Assembly (NCBI GenBank): GCA_037045145.1
Contig: JBAOIA010000011.1
Span: 930,001-994,000 of the forward strand
Direction of reading: 5' to 3'
Source of the DNA: Bacteroidia bacterium
GTDB lineage: Bacteria > Bacteroidota > Bacteroidia > AKYH767-A > OLB10
Length of the DNA stretch: 64,000 bases
Shown here: positions 45,595-54,085 of the stretch, piece after piece
How positions within the stretch are numbered: position 1 is the stretch's first letter
Layout of the letters: each line of letters begins with the position of its first letter
Program-made: the position numbers and the translations under genes
The notes under the pieces: generated by a model
What the model was told of the DNA's origin: nothing
Databases searched by the model: none
Seen by the model: only the letters and a program-made list of their open reading frames with translations

Positions 45595-47291
45595 ACAAGA
45601 CAGTAACAGTAAACATCGGGGGCATAGTTTTCCATATAGAAGAAAACGCCTATGACATGCTTGGCAGTTATCTGCAGGCAATTCGCAACCATTTTATCAT
45701 CAGCGATGGGCGCGATGAAATTATTCAGGACATAGAAAGCCGTATAGCTGAAATATTCCAACAAAACCTAGGCACGGCAAGGCAGGTGATTACTGCTGAT
45801 GATGTGAATCAGGCAATCGGAATTATGGGACGTCCTGAAGATTTTGGTGCAACAGAAGAAGCATCAGCAAACAATGCATCAGCAAGTACTGAACAGAACA
45901 ATCAGTCCGATCATTTTTTCAGACGCAGGTTGTATCGCGATACTGATGATAAAGTAATTGCAGGTGTCTGCTCCGGCATTGGTCACCGTTTGGGCATTGA
46001 CGCAGTTTGGATGCGTTTGCTCTTTATCATTATTTTCTTTTTTGCAGGGAGCGGAATTTTAGTATATATCATTCTCGCCATTGTAATGCCTAAAGCCATT
46101 ACACCAACTCAAAAGCTCGAAATGCGTGGCGACCCGGTAAATATTTCAAGCATCAGACGCGAAACAGAAGCACCGTCTTCTGTAAAACAACCTTCAGCAG
46201 TTTCAGGTGTATTTGATACACTTGGCGATTTGATTAAAGGAGTTTTCAAGTTTGTGGTATATGCCATCATGGCCATATTAGCTTTTGCAGGACTTATGAT
46301 TTTGATTGGAATAGGCTTGTTTATTTTGGCAATGTTAGGCGTTAGCGGACTCACTATTCCAATTTATATTTCTGATCAGTTTCTGTCAAGCTCGCAACAG
46401 TGGTGGGTATCTTTATCCGTGTTGCTGCTCATCGGTGTTCCTGCCATCTGGTTAATGACCCTACTCATTAAATGGATTTTCAGAATCAAATATAACAGCC
46501 GTTTTTTAAATGTAACAGCAGGTATGTTGTTTATGCTTGGAATAGTCATTGCATTTTTCATCGGATTAAATATTGCACGCGATTTTGCTTTCGTTGGTAA
46601 GGTGCGCAATACCGTTGAATTGATAACACCTGCTTCATCAACAATGTATCTAAAGCTGATGGACGATCCTAAATATGATGAAGAAGATAACAGTAAAATT
46701 TTTCATCGCAGAGGCAGTAATTTTAGCATCACCACCGGAAGTAACTTTGAGTTTAATTCTGATGATGTATCGTTTACGGTTCAAAAATCGCCCTCAGATA
46801 AGTTTGAATTGATAAGAGTATATGCTGCCAATGGCGCAACAGAGAATCTTGCTGTTGAAAGTGCACGTGCTATCATTTACAACTTCGAGCAAAAAGATTC
46901 TTTACTCATGTTTAGCGACCGTTTTCCGATAGGTAAAGGAACCAAGTACCGCGCACAGCAGGTGAACCTCATTCTAAAAGTTCCTGTCGGAAGCAGCATC
47001 TTTCTGGATGAAAGTATGGAGGAAATTATTCATGATATTCCTAATGTAACCGACACCTGGGATGGCGACATGGGCGGACATAACTGGAAAATGACAGAAA
47101 ACGGATTGGTATGTACAGATTTTGAGTTTCAGAAAGGTGACAGTACAGATATTCATAATCCTGAAAATGTGGACATCAGTATAGATAACAATGGTGTTCG
47201 CATAAAAGGCAAGGATGCAAAAAGCGGTGATAAAGATGTTAATATCAACATCGGAAAAGACGGTGTGCATATCAAGTCAACTGATAAATAA
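45591..47291 (+). CDS. PspC-domain membrane protein
   Basis: 566 residues. About 1-90 form a soluble helical domain (VNIGGIVFHIEENAYDMLGSYLQAIRNHF, DEIIQDIESRIAEIFQ, VITADDVNQAIGIMGRPEDF). About 108-170 are the PspC domain (RRRLYRDTDDKVIAGVCSGIGHRLGIDAVWMRLLFIIIFF) with its membrane segment. Several further helices lie between about 205 and 335, and an exported C-terminal domain runs from about 350 to 566. PspC proteins sense or respond to membrane stress in the phage-shock response of other bacteria. No PspA or PspB is visible. Pairing with PadR suggests an envelope-stress operon; the inducer is unknown. Confidence 0.88.
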   Translation: MNKTVTVNIGGIVFHIEENAYDMLGSYLQAIRNHFIISDGRDEIIQDIESRIAEIFQQNLGTARQVITADDVNQAIGIMGRPEDFGATEEASANNASASTEQNNQSDHFFRRRLYRDTDDKVIAGVCSGIGHRLGIDAVWMRLLFIIIFFFAGSGILVYIILAIVMPKAITPTQKLEMRGDPVNISSIRRETEAPSSVKQPSAVSGVFDTLGDLIKGVFKFVVYAIMAILAFAGLMILIGIGLFILAMLGVSGLTIPIYISDQFLSSSQQWWVSLSVLLLIGVPAIWLMTLLIKWIFRIKYNSRFLNVTAGMLFMLGIVIAFFIGLNIARDFAFVGKVRNTVELITPASSTMYLKLMDDPKYDEEDNSKIFHRRGSNFSITTGSNFEFNSDDVSFTVQKSPSDKFELIRVYAANGATENLAVESARAIIYNFEQKDSLLMFSDRFPIGKGTKYRAQQVNLILKVPVGSSIFLDESMEEIIHDIPNVTDTWDGDMGGHNWKMTENGLVCTDFEFQKGDSTDIHNPENVDISIDNNGVRIKGKDAKSGDKDVNINIGKDGVHIKSTDK

Positions 47292-47392
47292 AATACACTA
47301 TTACACTGTAACAATTCCGGTTAGTAATCGTCCTACTCATAAAGGTTAATCCCTTTATCAATCAATATCAATTAAATTTTAAATCAAATATT

Positions 47393-47827
47393 ATGAAGCG
47401 AATTATGTTATTGGCAGGGCTATGCCTTGCACTTACTGCGACAATGCGCGCACAGGTGGTTCAGAAAAGAGAAACAAGCGATCAGGCACAACAGCAGTTG
47501 CTGCAACTTAATGATGATATGGCAGCGTCATTTCATCATACAGATTTACTAAAAGTGAGTGAATACTTTGATGACGATGCCACAATTTATATAGACGGAA
47601 ATAAAGTGACAGGCCGAAAGGCATTGTCTGAATTCTGGAATAAAATTACAGCCAGAAAAAAAATGGAAATTAGTGTTGACGAAATGAATGGTAACGGCAA
47701 ATTTATTTATGAAACAGGAACACTTACAATGCAAACAGAAAATAATACCGTAAACAAAAACTTTGTAATGGTTTGGAAACGCCTGCCCAACTTCGATTAT
47801 AAAATTGTTGTAGCAGGGTTTAATTAA
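47393..47827 (+). CDS. Exported NTF2-like (DUF4440/SnoaL-type) protein
   Basis: 144 residues with a signal peptide (MKRIMLLAGLCLALTATMRAQ). The mature part fits the cone-shaped NTF2 fold: an opening helix pair (QQQLLQLNDDMAASFHHTDLLKVSEYFDDDATIYIDG), VTGRKALSEFWNKITA, then strands (FIYETGTLTM, KNFVMVWKRLP, DYKIVVAGF). Members range from isomerases to ligand binders, and no catalytic residue stands out here, so function is open. It stands alone, about 100 bases after pspC, with a weak hairpin downstream. Confidence 0.8.
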   Translation: MKRIMLLAGLCLALTATMRAQVVQKRETSDQAQQQLLQLNDDMAASFHHTDLLKVSEYFDDDATIYIDGNKVTGRKALSEFWNKITARKKMEISVDEMNGNGKFIYETGTLTMQTENNTVNKNFVMVWKRLPNFDYKIVVAGFN

Positions 47828-47872
47828 AAAAATTAGTTTGAGTAACTGATTATTTGTGTTTGTACAATCAGG

Positions 47873-47907
47873 GGTCTGCTTCTTATTAGCAGGCCTCTTG
47901 TTGTTTT
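47873..47907 (+). terminator. Possible terminator after the NTF2-like gene
   Basis: GGTCTGCT and AGCAGGCC pair over eight positions with one G-T around a 7-base loop, then TCTTGTTGTTTT. Moderate quality. From here to 48137 no gene or consensus promoter is visible. Confidence 0.45.
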
Positions 47908-48137
47908 AAGTCACTAATACCTGATTAAAATATTCTTTACATCTTTTTCCATAGTTCGATGAGTATTTAAACAGTTTAATAAGTACGTAAGGAGCAGACA
48001 AAAAAGCAGATGAGGTAACAAGATTATAAGCTTTGCGGAGTGTCCATTTATCATTAAAATGAAGATGTATAAATTTTCATAGCATCATCATGTTGGCAAT
48101 TGAACATTTGACCCATCATTTCAAAACAAATAATAAA

Positions 48138-48404
48138 ATGAAAAAAGTAATGATTGCCGCAGCTGCCCTTATAATTGGAGGCACTGCCTTTGCCAATGCG
48201 CAAACAAATGCAAAACCTGCAGCTACAACAACACATCAGGTTGCACCTGCCACAACACATGAAACTGCTGCTCAGAAAAAAGAGGTAAAAGAAGAGAAGA
48301 TGGAGAAAAAAGAAGCTACTGCAACAAAGCATGAAGCCAAAAAACCGGCTGCTCATAAAAGCCATGCAAAAAAGACTGAGAAAAAAGAAGAGAGTAAAAA
48401 GTAA
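48138..48404 (+). CDS. Small exported Lys/Ala/Glu/Thr-rich protein
   Basis: 88 residues from the ATG at 48138, which starts a clean signal peptide (MKKVMIAAAALIIGGTAFANAQ); an upstream in-frame ATG at 48090 would spoil it. The mature 66 residues are low complexity: an Ala/Thr/His segment (KPAATTTHQVAPATTHETAA), then alternating Lys and Glu, and a Lys/His/Ala tail. There is no cysteine or aromatic residue, so it is likely disordered in the periplasm or outside. Function unknown. A very strong terminator follows. Confidence 0.75.
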   Translation: MKKVMIAAAALIIGGTAFANAQTNAKPAATTTHQVAPATTHETAAQKKEVKEEKMEKKEATATKHEAKKPAAHKSHAKKTEKKEESKK

Positions 48405-48425
48405 AAATTGATTTTGAAAGTACAT

Positions 48426-48460
48426 TGCCCGGCAAACGAAAGTTTGCCGGGCATTTTTTT
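48426..48460 (+). terminator. Strong intrinsic terminator with GAAA loop
   Basis: A perfect 12-pair stem (TGCCCGGCAAAC with GTTTGCCGGGCA), GAAA tetraloop, then seven T residues, 22 bases after the stop of the small Lys-rich gene. The stretch from here to 48686 is AT-rich with no visible gene. Confidence 0.93.
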
Positions 48461-48686
48461 AGATATTTATGTGTAAAGTGCTCTTTTTGGCTTTTTCAAA
48501 TAGTTAATCGCTTATTTTCATTGAATAAACAAAGTGTTTTAAAACAACTGCATGAATAGCCGGTGCAACTGCTTAAATAGAAGAAAATGTGCGTTTTGTT
48601 ACCCATGCCAAAATATTTTTTTGAAAATTAACCCATAGATTATCAATGGTTTAATATTTACAACCAGCCTAAAATAATGAAGCGTG

Positions 48687-48716
48687 TTGCTTAATTGAAT
48701 ATTCATCTTATATTTG
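48687..48716 (+). promoter_or_regulatory. -33/-7 promoter at the head of the surface-protein array
   Basis: TTG (48687-48689), a 19-base spacer and TATATTTG (48709-48716): a full consensus match. Transcription would start near 48720, 64 bases before the ATG at 48784, and could read on into the 1461-aa gene. Confidence 0.6.
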
Positions 48717-48783
48717 GAAACGAAATAAGCCTTGGTACTTATTCAGAAAAGTAAACGCAACAGAATAACCAAAACCGAATTGC

Positions 48784-49161
48784 ATGAATCATCATGCTAC
48801 ATTAAGCAATCCCAATTATAACCGCAGGAAGTATTCCATTGGCGTAGTTTATAGGCTTTGCAATAACCTGCCTTTGCTTTTGGCAATTTTATTTTTGGTT
48901 AGCCGCATGGGCTTTTCTTTTTCACCCTCATTTATCAATAAGAAACGCCCCAACCGTTTTGCTTTACACAGCGAAGTGCAACTGCGCCTGAATAATGTAT
49001 CTTTTATTGAAATGGTACAGCAGCAAACCATTGCAGAAACGCTTACGGCAGAAAAAGCCAATAAGTCTCAATACAAAACAATGGCCTCTGCGCGTGCACA
49101 TGCCTTGCTCAATGTTTTTTACAAAGGCAGCTACATTGAGCCACCACAGTGGCTCACATAA
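48784..49161 (+). CDS. Hypothetical protein with one membrane segment
   Basis: 125 residues: a polar N-terminus (NHHATLSNPNYNRRKYSI), a hydrophobic helix (NNLPLLLAILFLVSRMGFSFS, about 27-47), then a basic and helical C-terminus (LRLNNVSFIEMVQQQTIAETLTAEKANKSQ). No family recognised. A consensus promoter 68 bases upstream and a 57-base gap to the large T9SS gene suggest the two share a transcript. The frame may equally be part of a long leader, so the call is cautious. Confidence 0.45.
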   Translation: MNHHATLSNPNYNRRKYSIGVVYRLCNNLPLLLAILFLVSRMGFSFSPSFINKKRPNRFALHSEVQLRLNNVSFIEMVQQQTIAETLTAEKANKSQYKTMASARAHALLNVFYKGSYIEPPQWLT

Positions 49162-49218
49162 AACCAAAACTATCTCATTAAATTAAAAAAAAACTATTAA
49201 TCACTTAATTAAATACTT

Positions 49219-52200
49219 ATGATAACTAAAAATCAAACAAAAAATCGAATGTCGCTGACAAGATTTTTTATCTGTCTGACGGCAATGGCGCTGTTGTTTA
49301 TATCAGAAACACCGGCACAAGTAAGTTACTCAAACGATTTTAATGCCAATTCAACAGGATGGACGGGCAATATAACTCGTACAACATCTACTACAGCATG
49401 TGGAACTGCTTCTATGAGAAGAAACTTATATTCAAGTGCAACCACAGGCAATATGGTTACGCCTTCAATGGCTGGCAATAATGGTGGCACTGTTACTGTC
49501 ACATATAAATATAAAGCGGCTAATTATAGTGCAAATACTGTTGGAACAAACCCATGGGGTTATTTCAATGTACAATATAGCACATCAAGTGCTACCGGTC
49601 CTTGGACAACATTTACTACCATTAACCAAGAGACACAGAATGGTAGTTGTATTTCAAAATCACATACATTTAACCCACCTGCAAGTACAAATCTATGGAT
49701 AAAGTGGGATTGCTTTCGGACAGCCGGTGATTATTATATAAACTTTGATGATGTTGTTGTAAGTCAGGGAGCGCCTCCTGCATGTAGCAGTCCACTCAGT
49801 CCAATCGGTACAGCAACTACAGCAACTACAGCAAATATCAATTGGACAGCACCTAGTCCTGTACCATCAAACGGTTATGAATATGCAGTTACTACTAGTG
49901 CTACACCTCCGGGTTCTGGAACAGCTTTTGCCGGAACATCTACCAGTGTTAGTGGTTTAACAGCGAATACTACCTACTACTTGCATGTACGAAGCGATTG
50001 TGGAGGTAGTGGTTTTAGTACTTGGACAACTTCTAGTGCATTTACCACACCATGTAATGCTATTAACTCTTTTCCTTTTAATGAAGATTTTGAAGCTACC
50101 AGCCCTTCTTTAAGTTGCTGGTCAAATATTCAGGTTGCAGGTGCAGCTAACTGGACTTATGCAACCGGCTCAAGTGGTGGTACAGTTACTACAGCACATG
50201 GTGGCACTAGAAATGCAAGGTTTGTAAGTCAAAGTGGTACTGATAACCCTATTACAAAGCTTGTATCTCCAGTATTAGATTTATCGTCATTTTCCGGAGC
50301 AGATTTAAGCTTTTGGTATGCGCAGGAGACTTGGGCTGGAGATCAAAATACCATGACTGTTTACTATAGAATTAGTAGTTCCGATCCATGGGTTTCTTTA
50401 GCTACCTATACTACTAGTGTTGCTGCATGGACTCAGGTTACACTTTCATTACCCGGTCTTACATCAACCTACCAAATAGCTTTTGAAGGGCATAATAATT
50501 GGGGACGTGCCAATGTAGTTGATGATGTTACCATCAGCGGCTTAGCAAATTGTAGCGGCACACCTTCAGGTGGCACCTCATCTGCTTCTGCTAATCCTGT
50601 TTGCCAAAACAATCCAACTACGCTTTCTTTAACCGGTCACAGCACAGGCTTGGTCGGCTTAGGTTACCAATGGAAAACTTCTACCACTCCCGGTGGGCCT
50701 TATACAGACATATCCGGTGCCACAACAGAATCTTATGTTTATACACCATCAGCATCAGGCACAGAATATATTGTTTGTGAAGTTTCTTGTTCTATTAGTG
50801 GATTAAGTGCGCTTTCATCAGAAACAACATTGGTTGTAAATCCAGGCCCTACAGGCACTGCCACAGGTCCGGCTACCTTGTTAACCTATCAGAACGGAAC
50901 ATTTACTGTTACAGGCTATCCGTTAGGTACCACTTTTCAGTGGCAGGCATCATCAACCAATTGCAGCACAGGCTTCAGCGACATTCCTAGCGCAACTAGT
51001 GACAATGTGCTTTTAAATAGCAATGGTGGAGGTACCTACTACATCCGTTGTATGATGACCAATGCCGGCTGCAGCGCTCCCAGCAATTGCATTACTACAG
51101 TAATTACCGTTGCAGGCGATAACGTATGCTCTGCCAATACCCTTAATGTAGGTGTTAACGGTCCCTACACCAACGTGGGTGCTACTACCGAAGTAGGTGA
51201 GGTAGTTCCTCCGGGCACAGGTTTCACAACACAGACAGGCTGGGCAACAGGTCAAACCATAAGCAACTCTGTTTGGTTTACCTTCACACCTCCTGCCAGC
51301 GGACAATATTCTTTCCGCCTCGACCCATCGCGCGTTCTTTGGGATTGTCAGTTTGCTTTATGGAATGCTTCTGCCTGTTCTCCTTTTGCAGGCTTTACGC
51401 TGATAGCTGCCAATGATGATTCATCCAGTTTTCCGTACAACTCTTACATACAGCCTGTATGTTTAAATGCCGGTCAAACCTATTATTTTCAATTGGATGG
51501 TTATGGTACTACTACCAACAACAACTGGGGTATATTGGTTACACAGGTTAATACCGTTACAGCAGGCATCAGCGGTTCACAAACCGGATGCAGTGCAGTT
51601 AACCTAACAGCCACAGGCGGTGCTACCTATTTGTGGAGTGGTGGTTTAACACCTACAACAGCTGCCAACACTTTCACTGCATCAGGGCCTTATACCGTAA
51701 CAGTAACATCAGCGCAGGGATGTACTTCGCAGGCAACAGCCAACGTAGTAATCAACGTTCCCTCAACAGACCCCGGCTCAGCTACCAGCAATGCACCATT
51801 TGATGCAATTTGCGCAGGTGGTAATGTGACACTAACAGTTGGTGGAGGTACATTAGGCACCGGTGCCGACTGGCAATGGTACAGTGGTTCTTGTGGAGGT
51901 ACTCCTGTTGGTTCAGGTAGTAGCATAACAGTTTCTCCTGCAGCAACAACAAACTACCTTGTACGTGCAGAAGGCGTTTGCGGCAACACCATGTGTGTTT
52001 TTATTACCATTACAGTCTCTAATGGCATACCTCCTCAGTCGGTAGTAATGCCAATCACAGGATTGCCAAATTATGCATGTAACAGTACAGCAGCTACTGT
52101 TAGCATCCCTGCAGTGGCCAATGCAACGCAATATACATGGGATGGCCCTACAGGAACAACCTTTGACGGCCAGCCTTCACCTTATGTTACTTCAATGCCT

Positions 52201-53604
52201 TCTGTAAATATTGTTTTCGGCAATCCTAACGGATCGGGTTATCGTATAGGTGTTCAGGCAGGTAATGGCTGCGGTAGTTCTGCACGCAAAAGTGAGTGGG
52301 TACGTGGAATTGTGAGTACACCAGCTTCAGTGAGTGGTGCCACTACAACTTGTGCCAGCAGCAGTGGCAACTACAGCACAGGCGCTGTGGATGGAGCTAC
52401 AGCTTACCTCTGGACAATTACAGGTGATGCTTCAGTGAGTGGTACAGGAACGAATGTAACTGTTAACTTCGGTCCAGCCTGGACAGGAGGTACACTTTGT
52501 GTACGTTCACAAACACCATGCTATACCTCACCTGCAAAATGTCTGGTAATAGGAACATCAGCATCACCATTGAATACCATTAGCGGACCATTGTCAGCAT
52601 GTCCAAATGATGTGTTGACATTCAGTGTACCTGCATCGTCAGGAGCAGCCAGCTATGCATGGACAGTGCCTGCCAACAGCAGTATCACAGGTGGTCTAGG
52701 AACCAATTCTATACAAGTAACCTTTGCTCCAGGATACAATAACTTAGGCAACATTTGTGTAAACGTGACCAGTGTTTGTGGCGTTACTTCTGCCAATAAG
52801 TGTCGTACCGTAGCACCGGGAGTACCCTCAGTGCCTGCAAGCATAACAGGAGCTACCAACGGTTTGTGCGGACAGACAATCAGCTACAGCACACCATTTA
52901 AACCGGGCACCACCTATAACTGGACAGCACCCGGTAGTATTAGCGGTAATGGTACCAATGCAGTGAGCATTACTTATGGCTCATTCACCACCGGACAGGT
53001 ATGCGTATCGGCCAGCACAGGTTGTGGCACAAGTGCAGCACGTTGCATCAGCATAAAAGGACAGCCAAACTCACCGGTTGCATTGACAGCAATGCCTGCA
53101 AGCTGGTGTGCAAATACTCAAGGTGTAGAATTTACAGCTGATGTTAGCAATACTGCAGGTTCATATACTTTATCATGGACATACCCATCGGCTCCGGTAG
53201 CAACATACACTGCAGGTGGCGGTAACACCAATTCATTAACATTGGATTGGGGTACCGGTAACGGAACTGTGATAGTTAGTGCCAGCAACAGTTGCGGAAC
53301 AGGTTCTAAGTCTTATGTTGCAACCATCGGATGTAAAGAAGGTCAGTTGGCAACAGCTAACAAACTGAATGTATATCCAAACCCAACAGCAGGTGTGTTG
53401 AATGTAGAATACACAGCAGACAAAGGCAATGCACAGGTAACAGTGCTTGACCTGAGTGGCCGTGTAGTAATGACACAGTCACATACCAACGTAAGTGGTC
53501 AAAACACACTGCAACTTGACTTGAGCAAGGTAGCCAAAGGCGCGTACATGCTGAATGTGCAAACCAATGGTGATAACAATCAGGTGAGAGTGGTAGTGGA
53601 GTAA
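49219..53604 (+). CDS. Large T9SS surface protein with MAM-like, FN3, PPC and PKD/Ig modules
   Basis: 1461 residues. Signal peptide 1-33; MAM/jellyroll-like domain about 35-185 (ending INFDDVVV); fibronectin type III about 189-280 (NGYEYAVTTS, LTANTTYYLHVRSDC); a second MAM-like domain about 285-445 (FPFNEDFEAT onward); Ig-like modules about 450-630; a PPC-type domain about 634-775 (SVWFTFTPPASGQYSF); Ig modules; and from 937 a series of PKD/Ig-like domains shared with the next gene. The sorting domain starts at NVYPNPTAGVL (1384) and ends KGAYMLNVQTNG. Probably a surface adhesin or matrix protein exported by T9SS. No enzymatic motif found. Confidence 0.93.
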   Translation: MITKNQTKNRMSLTRFFICLTAMALLFISETPAQVSYSNDFNANSTGWTGNITRTTSTTACGTASMRRNLYSSATTGNMVTPSMAGNNGGTVTVTYKYKAANYSANTVGTNPWGYFNVQYSTSSATGPWTTFTTINQETQNGSCISKSHTFNPPASTNLWIKWDCFRTAGDYYINFDDVVVSQGAPPACSSPLSPIGTATTATTANINWTAPSPVPSNGYEYAVTTSATPPGSGTAFAGTSTSVSGLTANTTYYLHVRSDCGGSGFSTWTTSSAFTTPCNAINSFPFNEDFEATSPSLSCWSNIQVAGAANWTYATGSSGGTVTTAHGGTRNARFVSQSGTDNPITKLVSPVLDLSSFSGADLSFWYAQETWAGDQNTMTVYYRISSSDPWVSLATYTTSVAAWTQVTLSLPGLTSTYQIAFEGHNNWGRANVVDDVTISGLANCSGTPSGGTSSASANPVCQNNPTTLSLTGHSTGLVGLGYQWKTSTTPGGPYTDISGATTESYVYTPSASGTEYIVCEVSCSISGLSALSSETTLVVNPGPTGTATGPATLLTYQNGTFTVTGYPLGTTFQWQASSTNCSTGFSDIPSATSDNVLLNSNGGGTYYIRCMMTNAGCSAPSNCITTVITVAGDNVCSANTLNVGVNGPYTNVGATTEVGEVVPPGTGFTTQTGWATGQTISNSVWFTFTPPASGQYSFRLDPSRVLWDCQFALWNASACSPFAGFTLIAANDDSSSFPYNSYIQPVCLNAGQTYYFQLDGYGTTTNNNWGILVTQVNTVTAGISGSQTGCSAVNLTATGGATYLWSGGLTPTTAANTFTASGPYTVTVTSAQGCTSQATANVVINVPSTDPGSATSNAPFDAICAGGNVTLTVGGGTLGTGADWQWYSGSCGGTPVGSGSSITVSPAATTNYLVRAEGVCGNTMCVFITITVSNGIPPQSVVMPITGLPNYACNSTAATVSIPAVANATQYTWDGPTGTTFDGQPSPYVTSMPSVNIVFGNPNGSGYRIGVQAGNGCGSSARKSEWVRGIVSTPASVSGATTTCASSSGNYSTGAVDGATAYLWTITGDASVSGTGTNVTVNFGPAWTGGTLCVRSQTPCYTSPAKCLVIGTSASPLNTISGPLSACPNDVLTFSVPASSGAASYAWTVPANSSITGGLGTNSIQVTFAPGYNNLGNICVNVTSVCGVTSANKCRTVAPGVPSVPASITGATNGLCGQTISYSTPFKPGTTYNWTAPGSISGNGTNAVSITYGSFTTGQVCVSASTGCGTSAARCISIKGQPNSPVALTAMPASWCANTQGVEFTADVSNTAGSYTLSWTYPSAPVATYTAGGGNTNSLTLDWGTGNGTVIVSASNSCGTGSKSYVATIGCKEGQLATANKLNVYPNPTAGVLNVEYTADKGNAQVTVLDLSGRVVMTQSHTNVSGQNTLQLDLSKVAKGAYMLNVQTNGDNNQVRVVVE
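53332..53604 (+). repeat. Duplicated C-terminal tail, copy 1
   Basis: These 273 bases, covering the end of the last module and the sorting domain, align without gaps to 61355-61627. They share several uninterrupted matches of 23-29 bases. See the matching copy in the 2513-aa gene. Confidence 0.85.
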
Positions 53605-53642
53605 ATTTTGTTTGATAGAGTTGTACTTTACAACTCTGTTTA

Positions 53643-53684
53643 AAAGCAGTGGGGTGGAGTTTACCTCCCCCCACTGCTTTTTTT
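53643..53684 (+). terminator. Intrinsic terminator after the 1461-aa gene
   Basis: GCAGTGGGG pairs with CCCCACTGC, extended by GGAG/CTCC across one bulged T, with a TTTAC loop and TTTTTTT behind it. The T-run begins within the right arm's tail. Confidence 0.9.
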
Positions 53685-54085
53685 ATGCCATAATTTTTAA
53701 AATGATAATGGGTTGGATTTTATAAAAAAGACCGGCAGACGCTAAATGATTAGGCATTGAGGGAAAAATATTTTTTGTAAAAAATAAAAAATATTATCTA
53801 GCCTAAAAAATTTTTAATAGTTAATAATCAATAAGATAGGCGAAAGTGAATAATTAATTAAAAAATTTGGCATCAAAAAAAATTTGGATAATTAAAATAA
53901 GATGAATAATATTGAAACCGAAAACCTTATTTCCAAACAAAAATAAAGCGAAAATTATATATGCCTTTTAACCATTTACCTTCATTTTTTACGCTGATTT
54001 TACGCACATTTTTTTAACTGATTTAAGCGAAGGAAAAAAAGATATTTAACTCACTCAAATAATAAAAACCAAAAATCAAATTATC
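53685..54085. other. Gene-free AT-rich interval before the 2513-aa gene
   Basis: No open frame of note. It contains AAACCGAA near 53916 and a T-rich stretch that resemble, in the same order, the upstream region of the next array gene (61842-61988). No TAnnTTTG match was found, so the promoter is not located. Confidence 0.4.
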
